Assembly: GCF_026340565.1 (NCBI RefSeq)
Contig: NZ_JAPEPB010000001.1
Span: forward strand, 7,786,001-7,850,000
Direction of reading: 5' to 3'
Length of the DNA stretch: 64,000 nucleotides
Source of the DNA: Kitasatospora sp. NBC_01287
GTDB lineage: Bacteria > Actinomycetota > Actinomycetes > Streptomycetales > Streptomycetaceae
Shown in pieces: positions 26,177 through 33,385 of the stretch. The notes beneath the pieces are model-generated. The model had not been told where the DNA came from. It ran no database searches and saw only the letters and a program-made list of their open reading frames with translations. Positions within the stretch are counted from its first letter, which is position 1. Each line of letters opens with the position of its first letter. The position numbers and the translations under genes are program-made.

Positions 26177-26665
26177 TCAGACCGGCAGCTGGGCCTCGAT
26201 CGCGGCGACCAGCTCCGCGTCCTCCGGCTCGGTCCGCGGCCGGAAGCGGCCCACGGGCGCACCGGCGGGCGAGATCAGGAACTTCTCGAAGTTCCACTGC
26301 ACGTCCCCGGCCGCACCGGCGGCGTCGGCGACCTCGGTCAGCTGCTGGAAGAGCGGGTGCCGGCCCTCGCCGTTCACCTCGGTCTTCGCCAGCAGCGGGA
26401 ACGAGACGCTGTACTTGGAATCGCAGAACGACTGGATCTCCTCCGCCGTGCCGGGCTCCTGCCCGCCGAACTGGTTGCACGGCACCCCCAGCACCGTGAA
26501 CCCGCGCTCCGCGTACTGCTGCTGCAGCCGCTCCAGCCCCGCGTACTGCGGGGTGAGGCCGCACGCCGAGGCCACGTTGACCAGGAGGACGGCCTTGCCC
26601 GCATAGTCGGCCAGGCTGGTCGGCTCACCGGCCAGGGTCTGCAGCGGGATGTCGGTCAGACTCAT
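26177..26665 (-). CDS. glutathione peroxidase-family thiol peroxidase
   Basis: A 162-aa cytoplasmic peroxidase that reduces hydroperoxides, in actinomycetes probably using thioredoxin or mycothiol rather than glutathione. The catalytic Cys35 lies in NVASACGLTPQY, followed by CNQFGGQEPG and the WNFEKF tryptophan motif; a further Cys near residue 81 could be the resolving residue. The ATG at 26665 with GGAGGGA upstream is preferred over the longer frame. A 166-bp copy of its middle lies at 30577-30742. Confidence 0.93.
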   Translation of the reverse strand: MSLTDIPLQTLAGEPTSLADYAGKAVLLVNVASACGLTPQYAGLERLQQQYAERGFTVLGVPCNQFGGQEPGTAEEIQSFCDSKYSVSFPLLAKTEVNGEGRHPLFQQLTEVADAAGAAGDVQWNFEKFLISPAGAPVGRFRPRTEPEDAELVAAIEAQLPV

Positions 26666-26922
26666 GGGGTGGATCCCTCCGGAGGTGGGTGCTGCCGTGC
26701 GGCTCCTTTCTACCAGCTCGACCCTGTCGGTGACCTTGGTCGCCGCGGCGTCAGCTGGCTGCTCGCCAGGAGCGCAGACGCGGGATGCTGTGCTGGTCCC
26801 TCGATGCCGGACCGCACCGCGTAGCGCTTGTGCCAGGCACGGCCCGCAGGGAGCTGAATGCATGACAGATCCGTGCCGGGGCACGATGCTTGGGAAACCA
26901 GCTGGCTGAGGGGAGCACCTTC

Positions 26923-27678
26923 ATGGCACGGCGCTTGCGGGTCATCGGCAGCACCTCCGGGGTGGGCGACTGCCCGACCCTGTACGAGGACGTGGACACT
27001 GGCGAAGTTCTGGTGCAGGGCTACGCGGTTACGGACCCGGAGGATGTGGCGCAGCTCAAGCACGTGAAGGACGATGAGGGCTTCGTCGTCGTGCCGCGCG
27101 AACTGCTGGTGAGGTTCGCGCCGAAGGAGTCAACCGCCATGCCTGAGTTCGTACCGCAGCAGAAGATCACCGAGTTCGTCAACGACGGCTTCGAGCACAC
27201 CGCATGGCGGTTGGAGACCCGGACTGGCTACCTGTCCGACAAGCAGATGCCTTCGTACGACGAGTTCCTTCGGACAGGGGACACAGCCGGGGAGGTCGGA
27301 CACCCGTGGTTCGACAACGTCCGTCGGATGGTCAGCAAGGGGAAGCGGTTCGAGCGGGTGCGGCTGCTGGACGACCCGCTGACCGAGGGCCAGCGCTACC
27401 TCCTTGCCTGTGCCCGGACCAACGTGGCGGCCGGTGAGGATATCCGCTGCATGTGGCGTTCGGACGCCGACGAGGCGGGGCTGGCAGGCCTGTCGGACTT
27501 CTGGCTGTTCGACTCCCGGACGGTCGCGCGGTTCCACTTCGACGGCGAACGGACAGTCGGCATGGAGTTGGTGACGGACCCGCTGGAGGTGCTCCGTGCT
27601 TGCCAGGTCCGCGATGCCGCTTGGCACCACGCGACGCCGTACGGCGAGTTCCTGCGTCAGGTACCTTCCGCCATGTGA
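26923..27678 (+). CDS. fused small protein plus DUF6879 domain
   Basis: The frame is open for 251 aa but appears to be two usually separate genes. Residues 1-72 form a small domain (RVIGSTSGVGDCPTLYEDVD). Residues 73-251 form a DUF6879 protein (FVPQQKITEFVNDGFEHTAW through DAAWHHATPYGEFL). An internal ATG at 27139 is preceded by GAAGGAG, so the downstream domain may also be made alone. DUF6879 genes routinely accompany XRE-DUF5753 regulators in Streptomyces; here the stop overlaps the XRE start by four bases. The function of the pair is unknown, with toxin-antitoxin-like or signalling roles suggested for related systems. Confidence 0.75.
   Translation: MARRLRVIGSTSGVGDCPTLYEDVDTGEVLVQGYAVTDPEDVAQLKHVKDDEGFVVVPRELLVRFAPKESTAMPEFVPQQKITEFVNDGFEHTAWRLETRTGYLSDKQMPSYDEFLRTGDTAGEVGHPWFDNVRRMVSKGKRFERVRLLDDPLTEGQRYLLACARTNVAAGEDIRCMWRSDADEAGLAGLSDFWLFDSRTVARFHFDGERTVGMELVTDPLEVLRACQVRDAAWHHATPYGEFLRQVPSAM
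27124..27141 (+). promoter_or_regulatory. internal ribosome-binding site of DUF6879
   Basis: GAAGGAG, nine bases, then ATG, inside a continuous frame. It indicates that this DUF6879 gene keeps its own translation start although the upstream stop codon has been lost. Confidence 0.55.
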
Positions 27679-28538
27679 GCACCGACTTTCAACAGGCCAG
27701 GGCTGCTCTCGGTGCCCGCATGCGTGAGCTGCGGGAGGAGAGCGCCCAGCCCGATGGGCGTAGGCTTTCCGGCCGCGCGCTGGCTGCCCGTCTGGGCTGG
27801 ACTCAGTCCAGGGTCAGCAAGCTGGAGAACGGCAAGCAGACTCCGACGATGGCGGACGTGCGCGCGTGGGCGGAGGCCGTCGGCAGGCCGGAGGCCGCTG
27901 CTGAGCTGGCGGGCCGCCTTCGAACGGTCGAGACGCAGTACAGATCGTGGCGGCGGCAGCTCGCGGGTGGCGTCGTCCCGGTGCAGGAGGCCCACGCTGC
28001 ACAGGGCAAGCGGACCAGTGTGCGGCGCTCGTTCGACCCGACGCTGATTCCGGGCCTGTTGCAGACCGCTGGGTATGCCCGGGGCGTGCTTGCCCGGTAC
28101 ACGGTTGTCCACCCGTCCATTCGGGACGTGGACGCGGCGGTGAGTGCCCGGATGGGGCGTCAGCAGGTGCTCAGGGACCGTGCCCGCTCCTTCCATTTCC
28201 TCGTGTGGGAAGGGGCGTTGGTCTCTCGGCTCTGCCCGCAGGCCGCTCTGGCCGACCAACTGGAGTCACTGGTCCCATGGCTTGCGCCGGGCCATGTCCG
28301 GTTGGGCGTCGTACCGTTCGACGCGGAGTTGACCGTACCGGCGGGAGTTGGCTTTTCGATCCATGACGACTCCCTGGTGATCACGGAATCGTGGCACGCC
28401 GAGATGTGGTTGGACGACCCGGCGGATGTGGCACTCCACCAGCGAGCATGGGACGCCTTGCAGCGCTGCGCGGTCTACGGAGTGGAAGCCCATCGGGTGA
28501 TTGCGCGTGCCGGGGCCCGGCTTCGCGAGAATCATTGA
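27675..28538 (+). CDS. XRE-family regulator with DUF5753
   Basis: A 287-aa protein with an N-terminal Cro/C1 helix-turn-helix (LSGRALAARLGWTQSRVSKLENGKQ region, about residues 30-55) and a C-terminal DUF5753 domain (FDPTLIPGLLQTAGYARGVL, LVWEGALVSRL, VVPFDAELTVPAG). Such proteins are abundant in Streptomyces next to DUF397 or DUF6879 partners and affect development and antibiotic output. The GTG start overlaps the DUF6879 stop (GTGA). Confidence 0.9.
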   Translation: MSTDFQQARAALGARMRELREESAQPDGRRLSGRALAARLGWTQSRVSKLENGKQTPTMADVRAWAEAVGRPEAAAELAGRLRTVETQYRSWRRQLAGGVVPVQEAHAAQGKRTSVRRSFDPTLIPGLLQTAGYARGVLARYTVVHPSIRDVDAAVSARMGRQQVLRDRARSFHFLVWEGALVSRLCPQAALADQLESLVPWLAPGHVRLGVVPFDAELTVPAGVGFSIHDDSLVITESWHAEMWLDDPADVALHQRAWDALQRCAVYGVEAHRVIARAGARLRENH

Positions 28539-28595
28539 GAATCACACGCCCTTCGCTTCCGGCTCCCGGCCTACCTTCCTGCTGACGGGATTGCA

Positions 28596-28609
28596 GGTGC
28601 ATTTGCACC
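28596..28609. promoter_or_regulatory. perfect palindrome GGTGCA-TT-TGCACC
   Basis: A 14-bp dyad with six-base arms located 23 bp before the small gene at 28632, in the spacer after the XRE gene. The position suits an operator of the neighbouring XRE protein. No second copy was noticed in the window. Confidence 0.4.
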
Positions 28610-28631
28610 AGCAGGAGCAGGAGGCCGAGAG

Positions 28632-28859
28632 ATGAGCGCAGCGGCGTTGAGCGAGCAGCCGGGCCCGAGGAGTCAGCAGCACGCCGGGGAGGTCATGAAC
28701 CTCCCGGGCGGCTGGAACCCGCTGGACGACTACGACTACGACCCCGACTACGACTACGACCCCGACACGGCGGAGCGTGCGGCCCGGTCGCCCCGGGCCA
28801 CCGGCTTCCCGGTATGCGAGTGCGGCATTACGGGCTGCCCGGATGCGAGCCGGGGCTGA
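28632..28859 (+). CDS. small protein with DYDYDPD repeats
   Basis: A 75-aa hypothetical. The middle is DYDYDPDYDYDPD, strongly acidic and aromatic, and the C-terminus has CECGITGC. It has a good Shine-Dalgarno (AGGAGCAGGAGG region). The stop overlaps the next start (TGATG). A metal- or nucleic-acid-related role is possible from the Cys and Asp content, but nothing is established. Confidence 0.55.
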   Translation: MSAAALSEQPGPRSQQHAGEVMNLPGGWNPLDDYDYDPDYDYDPDTAERAARSPRATGFPVCECGITGCPDASRG

Positions 28860-29056
28860 TGGCCTACCTGCCCGGTGCGGCCATGGCCGCCACCACGGCG
28901 CCGACCTGCAAGACGTGCGACGGGCTGGCCGCGCTGCTCCTTGAGGAGGGGGAGCGCTTCCCGGCGCTGCACGCCTCGGTCCAGCGAGTGCGCGCCATCC
29001 ACGCGCCTCGGTGCCCGCTGCGGAAGAGGATGACCCGCCGTGCCCGAGCCGCCTGA
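28859..29056 (+). CDS. small Cys-containing hypothetical protein
   Basis: A 65-aa protein starting at ATG overlapping the upstream TGA. It contains CKTCDGLAALLLEEGERFPAL and a basic C-terminus with CPLRKRM. The two cysteine groups could bind a metal. Translational coupling to the preceding small gene supports it being real. Confidence 0.5.
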   Translation: MAYLPGAAMAATTAPTCKTCDGLAALLLEEGERFPALHASVQRVRAIHAPRCPLRKRMTRRARAA

Positions 29057-29228
29057 TCTCCCCGCACCGGCCACCGACAGCCAGCCGACGGATGAGCCGT
29101 CGTCAGAGCCCGCCGAGCCTCCTACCGGAGCCGAGGCACTGGAGCCAGCGGAGTCCGGCACCACGGCCCGTCTGAGGGCCGCCGTGCGGCAGCTGAACGA
29201 CGGGTCGCACCGTTGGCGGTTCGGGTGA
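29040..29228 (+). CDS. small Pro/Glu-rich hypothetical protein
   Basis: A 62-aa frame with a GTG start inside the end of the previous gene. It is rich in Pro, Glu, Ser and Thr up to residue 40, then has a short helix-like LRAAVRQLNDGSHRW. The evidence is coding-like composition and close packing only. Confidence 0.4.
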   Translation: MPEPPDLPAPATDSQPTDEPSSEPAEPPTGAEALEPAESGTTARLRAAVRQLNDGSHRWRFG

Positions 29229-29628
29229 GCCGGTCCCCTTCCCGCAGCCTGCTGATCCGCCGCCTGTTCACGGCGGGTCCGCGGGACCGGCACCAGCATC
29301 CGTCCACCCGCACCCGCCGCTGCTGGCTCCGTCGGCGACGCCGAGGCCGGTAGCGGATCTGAGGACTCCCGTGCCAAGGGGCGAAATCCCCCCGGTCCCC
29401 TGGCACGGGGCCCAACTCCCGCACCAGGGAAAGCGGTCAATTGCCACGCTCTCCTGGCTCTTCCCGGTGCGGGGTGCGACCCCGCGTCAGGACAGGAAGG
29501 GTCCCTGATGCGGGAAAGCACCTGCTCCGGTCCGGTAGTGGCCCGGGACCGGGCGGGTGCTCTGCTCCACCGCACAACCCGGGCACTGCCAGGTGCCTGG
29601 GAGGTTCCTGGCAAGGAGTGAGGCCAGT
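29229..29628. other. 400-bp gene-free stretch with serial hairpins
   Basis: No convincing frame. From 29368 it carries four stem-loops: 29368-29409 (arms about 13 bp with one bulge), 29469-29485 (GCGGGGT/ACCCCGC, 3-base loop), 29517-29561 (long imperfect stem) and 29587-29613 (TGCCAGG/CCTGGCA). They lead directly into the two micro-ORFs. The first could terminate the small-gene operon. The series as a whole could be a structured leader or a small RNA. Confidence 0.5.
29368..29409 (+). terminator. terminator-like hairpin
   Basis: CCCGTGCCAAGGGG pairs with CCCCTGGCACGGG apart from one bulged A, with a 15-base loop. It lies 140 bp after the last small gene of the XRE/DUF6879 group. There is no T-tract, which is common in Streptomyces. 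Confidence 0.5.
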
Positions 29629-29715
29629 ATGACGACCCCCGCGCCCAAGGACAGGCCCCCGGGCCCGATGCCGCCCGACGGCGACACCGACCCGGCCACC
29701 AACCCCACCGAGTAG
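29629..29715 (+). CDS. 28-aa micro-ORF
   Basis: ATG preceded by AAGGAG. The peptide is Pro/Asp/Thr-rich (PAPKDRPPGPMPPDGD). The TAG stop is followed at once by GAGG, which serves the next micro-ORF. Coupling and Shine-Dalgarno sequences argue that both are translated. No cysteines. Function unknown. Confidence 0.5.
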   Translation: MTTPAPKDRPPGPMPPDGDTDPATNPTE

Positions 29716-29726
29716 GAGGCAGGACC

Positions 29727-29828
29727 ATGACCACCGCCACGATGAAGCACAAGGGCGACGCGAAGCCGCCGCCGAAGCACGCGGGCAACCCCGCCCCGGA
29801 GAACCCGCAGCCGGAGCCGAGCAAGTAG
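29727..29828 (+). CDS. 33-aa micro-ORF, Lys/Pro-rich
   Basis: Starts 11 bp after the previous stop with GGAGG upstream. The peptide begins MTTATMKHKGDAKPPPKH and is rich in Pro, Lys, Asn and Glu, so it is probably unstructured. It is followed by a hairpin and then the GNAT gene. Confidence 0.5.
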   Translation: MTTATMKHKGDAKPPPKHAGNPAPENPQPEPSK

Positions 29829-29850
29829 TCGGCGGCTGATCTGACAGACT

Positions 29851-29885
29851 GACAGGCCCCTCGTGCGCGTTGGCGGGGGCCTGTC
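29851..29885 (+). terminator. hairpin between micro-ORF and GNAT gene
   Basis: GACAGGCCCC pairs with GGGGCCTGTC across a 15-base loop. It ends 20 bp before the GNAT start, so it could be an attenuator in the GNAT leader or the terminator of the micro-ORF transcript. Confidence 0.6.
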
Positions 29886-29904
29886 CCCGTTGCAAGGGAG
29901 AGAG

Positions 29905-30471
29905 ATGGACAACCGACTTGTGATCTCGTACAGCTCGCGCCACTTCTCGGGCGCGGACTGGTCGGGGAGGGCGGATCGGTGGACGGCGGCCTTTTACGAG
30001 AACGACGCTGACCAGGTACTCGGCTCCGCCGTGATCACCCGAGTCATCCCCGGCGCGACCCCGAACCCTCGCGCGGCGTTCGAGGCGGACCCGGGCATTC
30101 TCGACCGCATCCCTCGGGTGATCTTCACCGAGGACGGCGGGCTGGCCCCGGTGGTGGCAGAGCTGCGCCCCTCGCTGCTTCTGCTGCTGGAGTCCGTGGA
30201 GGTGAAGGACGAGTGGCGGGGCAAGGGCGTGGGGATGCGCCTGGCTGTCGAGGCGCTTCGGCGCTTGGCTGTGCCCGGCACGCTGGCAGTCTGCTACCCG
30301 GCCCCCGTCCACCCGCAGCACGGGCCCGGAGAGGTCTGCTCGTACGAGTCGGACGACCCGGAGGTCCGGCGGCCGGACGAGGAGGCCGTGGGCAAGCTCC
30401 GGCGGGCCTGGGAGCGGCACGGCTTCTCGGAGTTGGCTGAGGGGGTGTACTCCCGCCCGGTGGAGCCCTGA
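29905..30471 (+). CDS. GNAT-family N-acetyltransferase
   Basis: A 188-aa protein. The acetyl-CoA-binding motif A is visible as LLESVEVKDEWRGKGVGMRL (Arg-Gly-x-Gly-x-Gly) near residues 94-113. The substrate is unknown. ATG with AAGGGAG upstream was chosen over a GTG at 29863, which would start inside the hairpin. A strong terminator follows. Confidence 0.8.
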   Translation: MDNRLVISYSSRHFSGADWSGRADRWTAAFYENDADQVLGSAVITRVIPGATPNPRAAFEADPGILDRIPRVIFTEDGGLAPVVAELRPSLLLLLESVEVKDEWRGKGVGMRLAVEALRRLAVPGTLAVCYPAPVHPQHGPGEVCSYESDDPEVRRPDEEAVGKLRRAWERHGFSELAEGVYSRPVEP

Positions 30472-30507
30472 CCTCTGGGTGGGGCTCCGCGTACCTCGAA
30501 TGCAAGA

Positions 30508-30530
30508 GGCCCCCTGGTTACCAGGGGGCC
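30508..30530 (+). terminator. strong terminator after GNAT gene
   Basis: Perfect 10-bp stem GGCCCCCTGG/CCAGGGGGCC with a 3-base loop, 37 bp after the stop codon. Confidence 0.8.
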
Positions 30531-30576
30531 CTGCGTGCGCTTCCGCAGTTCGTAAGCTGGTGGGACGTTTCTGGCT

Positions 30577-30742
30577 CTTCTCGAAGTTCCACTGCACGTC
30601 CCCGGTCGCACCGGCGGCGTCGGCGACCTCGGTGAGCTGCTGGAAGAGCGGGTGCCGGCCCTCGCCGTTCACCTCGGTCTTCGCCAGCAGCGGGAACGAG
30701 ACGCTGTACTTGGCATCGCAGAAGGTCTGGATCTCCTCCGCC
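30577..30742 (-). pseudogene. 166-bp fragment of glutathione peroxidase gene
   Basis: This matches 26282-26447 of the intact peroxidase gene over exactly 166 bp without gaps and with five mismatches (about 97%). It covers the internal part from roughly EEIQSFC to WNFEK, lacking the catalytic Cys35 region and the C-terminus, so it is non-functional. It has the same orientation as the intact gene, 4.3 kb away. It marks one edge of the accessory patch and points to duplication or to import from a related strain. Confidence 0.9.
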
Positions 30743-30826
30743 TTGGCGCTGGACTGACCAGCCCCCTTGAGTCGCCCCATCTGTGCGCGTCCCCCTTCGC
30801 GCACGGGCGGGGCTCCGAAGCAGAGA

Positions 30827-30863
30827 GGGCCCCGCCCGCTCCGTGGACGAGCGGGCGGGGCCC
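30827..30863 (-). terminator. terminator after DUF397 gene
   Basis: Perfect 14-bp stem (gggccccgcccgct with agcgggcggggccc) and a 9-base loop, 17 bp beyond the leftward DUF397 stop. Confidence 0.8.
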
Positions 30864-30879
30864 GGCTGCGGGAGCCAGG

Positions 30880-31086
30880 TCAGGAGGTGCCGAAGCCGCC
30901 CGCCTTGACCTCGGCGACGAAGGAGGAGAACGCCTCGACACCGAAGACCAGGGCGCCACCCTCGGGGTCCTTGGAGTCGCGGACGGGGACGAGGCCGGGA
31001 ACGCCGTCAGCTACCTCGATGCACTGCCCACCGGACTGGCTGTGGGTGGACTTGCGCCAAGTGGCGCCGGCCAAGTTGCTGTTCAT
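30880..31086 (-). CDS. DUF397 protein
   Basis: A 68-aa protein with the DUF397 pattern: ATWRKSTHSQSGGQCIEVAD, VPVRDSKDPEGGALVF and an F-rich C-terminal helix. DUF397 proteins are small partners of XRE-DUF5753 regulators in actinomycetes, proposed to behave like toxin-antitoxin or signalling pairs. Its start overlaps the XRE stop by four bases. Confidence 0.93.
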   Translation of the reverse strand: MNSNLAGATWRKSTHSQSGGQCIEVADGVPGLVPVRDSKDPEGGALVFGVEAFSSFVAEVKAGGFGTS

Positions 31087-31919
31087 TCAAGTTCCCTTCG
31101 AATCTCCATGATCACGGCGGCTGAAGCCGTGGTGTTCAGGGCCTCGACCTGGAGCCGATCGTACTCTTTCTCCCAGGCCGCGCAGGCAACGGAGTTGCGC
31201 TCGACGTACCCACGCGCGTACGTCTCCGTGTAGCCGACCAGTGAGCGGTTGGGCATCGACAGCAGGACGATCGGGAAGAGGAACGGGGTCAGCTCGCCCA
31301 AGCTCAGGGGAGCGATCTGCACCGTGATGTTCGGTCGCTCGGCCATGCACAGGAGATGGTCCAGTTGACGACCCATCACCCCGGGACCGCCGACAAGGCG
31401 CGTCAGGCAGGCTACTTCCATGACGCTGTGGATGATCGGCGCAGGAGAGCGGTCCAGGGCACGGCGCTGCCGAACGGCAAGGTAGGCGAGTCGTTCGTCC
31501 GCTTGCGCCTGAGTGATGGTCCCGCGAGCGACGCTCGCACGGGCCAGTGCTGCCGCGTATTCAGGGATCTGGAACAGGCCGGGGATGACGCCCGTCTGGA
31601 ACTCCCGCAGTTCTCGGCACCGGGCCTCCAGCTCCGCGAACTCCTCGAAGCCCTCCAGTAGCGCGGCGCTGTTGATGCGCCGGAAGAGTTCCACGAACGT
31701 CCCACCGGTTTCGAACACCTCATCGGCTTTCAGCGCGAACTTGGGGGTTGGGAGTTCCTTAGCTCGTTCGATGAGTGAGATCCAGGTATCCGAGTAGCCC
31801 ATGAGACCGCCGAGCCTCACCTGGGACCAGCCTCGCAACCGTCGCAGCCTGCGAACTTCCGCGCCGAAGCGCGCCTGGGGTGATGACGTAGCGTCAGATT
31901 CATTCTTCGTGTTGGCCAT
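31083..31919 (-). CDS. XRE-family regulator with DUF5753 (Scr1 type)
   Basis: A 278-aa protein with an N-terminal HTH (VRRLRRLRGWSQVRLGGLMG, about 23-42) and DUF5753 (FQTGVIPGLFQIPEYAAALA, ITVQIAPLSLGELTPF). It is coupled to the DUF397 gene. Codon use is somewhat less GC-biased than in the flanking metabolic genes, as is common for these families. Confidence 0.92.
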   Translation of the reverse strand: MANTKNESDATSSPQARFGAEVRRLRRLRGWSQVRLGGLMGYSDTWISLIERAKELPTPKFALKADEVFETGGTFVELFRRINSAALLEGFEEFAELEARCRELREFQTGVIPGLFQIPEYAAALARASVARGTITQAQADERLAYLAVRQRRALDRSPAPIIHSVMEVACLTRLVGGPGVMGRQLDHLLCMAERPNITVQIAPLSLGELTPFLFPIVLLSMPNRSLVGYTETYARGYVERNSVACAAWEKEYDRLQVEALNTTASAAVIMEIRRELE

Positions 31920-32020
31920 CGGAGAGTTTTACCTGCCGATCTGCTGCGGGTTGGAGTACTGGCCCTGGGCCCCCATCGTGCCGATCCTAGTAATGGAACG
32001 AGCACAGAGAGGAACTACCG

Positions 32021-32257
32021 GTGAACGCACGCAGAAAGCCCCCGCGGGCGCTGTACACCCCCCAGCTCGGGGAGTTGGTCCGCGATGAGAAGCACGGCGT
32101 GAACGGGCTGTACATGGGCCCCGGATACGGCAAGCACCCCACGGTCTTCCTCCGGCCGACGGGCGGCGGCATGGAGTGGGAGACCCCCGCGAGCGAGATC
32201 CAGCGGCTGCCCCAGCAGCCGGAGTTGGACCCGGTACCGCCCCCGGGCACCCGGTGA
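32021..32257 (+). CDS. 78-aa hypothetical protein
   Basis: GTG start with GAGGAAC upstream. It contains LGELVRDEKHGVNGLYMGPG and FLRPTGGGMEWETPASEIQRL, a pattern of a small beta-rich protein seen near DUF397 systems. Its stop overlaps the next start (GTGA). Confidence 0.6.
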   Translation: MNARRKPPRALYTPQLGELVRDEKHGVNGLYMGPGYGKHPTVFLRPTGGGMEWETPASEIQRLPQQPELDPVPPPGTR

Positions 32258-32469
32258 GCGCCGGGTGCGGGCCGATCCCGCTGCCGCCGAGTCGGCAGTG
32301 GCGGTTCGGGCGCTGCTCCTGCTGCGACCGCCAGACCCTGGTCGCCCCCGGCCCGCAGATCCACACCGTGGACGGCCGCGCGGTCACCCTGCCCTACTGC
32401 GTGGACGGCTTCGAACGCGCCGCGCGCTACGTCCACCGGGTGGGGCTGCGGGCGTCGGTCCGTGGGTGA
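32254..32469 (+). CDS. 71-aa hypothetical with CxxC
   Basis: GTG start coupled to the preceding gene. It contains FGRCSCCDRQTLV and a later lone Cys (LPYCVDGF), suggesting a zinc-ribbon-like element. Function unknown. Confidence 0.55.
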   Translation: MSAGCGPIPLPPSRQWRFGRCSCCDRQTLVAPGPQIHTVDGRAVTLPYCVDGFERAARYVHRVGLRASVRG

Positions 32470-32546
32470 TCGCGTGGGCTGGACGGCGTCCAACTCCGTT
32501 CCCGCGGTGGGGTGCGGACGGTACTCGAACATGAAGGGACGCACGA

Positions 32547-32828
32547 GTGAGCACGACGAGCGCTGTTCGCCGACCCGGTGACAGCCTGGCTCGGCCCTAC
32601 GACCACGCCGCCGCGGAAGCCGACCTGAACCACCTGGGTCGAGAGCTCGACCGCCAGGTGACGGCCAGGACCGGCATCAGCGACGCCGAACTGAACGCGA
32701 CGCTCGGCACGATGAGCGGGGTGCACCGCCGGGTCCTCGCCGAGCAGGCCGCCGAGCTCTCCGCCGGCCGCCCGAAGGCGCCGGCCGTCCGGCAGCATCG
32801 GAGCGCCCGCGCGCCGCGCGCCGCGTGA
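32547..32828 (+). CDS. 93-aa hypothetical protein
   Basis: GTG start. Predicted helical (YDHAAAEADLNHLGRELDRQ) with a basic C-terminus. No recognised domain. A terminator follows. Confidence 0.45.
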   Translation: MSTTSAVRRPGDSLARPYDHAAAEADLNHLGRELDRQVTARTGISDAELNATLGTMSGVHRRVLAEQAAELSAGRPKAPAVRQHRSARAPRAA

Positions 32829-33304
32829 GCGGGCCCGCCCGCCGGGCCGGCGCCGCCGACCTGACCGACCCCACCTGACCCCGTGCCGGTCGCCGGTTCC
32901 TCCCCCCCGACCGGCACGGGCCCCTGCCCCGGTCCTGACCACATACCGTTCCGTGCCAGGGTCGTGGGTGTCGAGGACCCCGCGACGGTTCGGCTTGTCT
33001 CCTCGGCTTTCGACACCGTGTGGGAGCGCGGCACTCCGCATGACGAGTACAGCGTCTGACCTGCTCTCACCTTGCTGGCACCGGATCGCCGGACTCATGC
33101 TCTTGTCTCCGTCATCAAGCGCGCAGGCGGCGCGTCCTGCCCTCGCCAACCGCCTTGTCACGTCGGCGATGGCTGCCCTCGGGTGAATCCCCGCAATGCC
33201 GTGTGCCGGACGGGAGCCCCGATGGCGTTGATGGTAAGGCTGTTGCGGAGCGTCGTGCCGTGGTGCGGAACTCGATTGGCCCCGACCAGCACGGAGGTAC
33301 CGAG
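32829..33304. other. 476-bp spacer
   Basis: This contains a terminator hairpin at its left end, then a stretch without a convincing frame and with weaker GC bias. The right end has GGAGGT serving the micro-ORF at 33305. I see no further element. Confidence 0.5.
32880..32920 (+). terminator. terminator hairpin
   Basis: Perfect 13-bp stem CCCGTGCCGGTCG/CGACCGGCACGGG with a 15-base loop, 52 bp after the stop of the hypothetical gene. Confidence 0.8.
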
Positions 33305-33385
33305 ATGGGTGAGCACGGCGACGGCCAGGGCGGCAAGAGGCAGGACGGCAGCACTCAGGGATCCGGACACGGCGGCGGCAGGTGA
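33305..33385 (+). CDS. 26-aa Gly-rich peptide, candidate RiPP precursor
   Basis: ATG with GGAGGT six bases upstream. The peptide is hydrophilic, begins MGEHGDGQGGKRQDGS and ends in GHGGGR. It has two Asp-Gly pairs, the sequence most prone to aspartimide formation. Its TGA overlaps the GTG of the methyltransferase gene, so the two are translationally coupled. A short precursor next to an isoaspartyl-type O-methyltransferase is the gene layout of imiditide-type RiPPs. Assignment as a precursor is inference. Confidence 0.55.
   Translation: MGEHGDGQGGKRQDGSTQGSGHGGGR

Noticed and set aside
28632..28859. DYDYDPD protein as a RiPP precursor
   Set aside because: No modifying enzyme is adjacent, and its coupling is to another small hypothetical gene.
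32953..33186. Possible gene in the 476-bp spacer
   Set aside because: No ribosome-binding site, Ser/Pro/Leu-rich composition and no recognisable motif.
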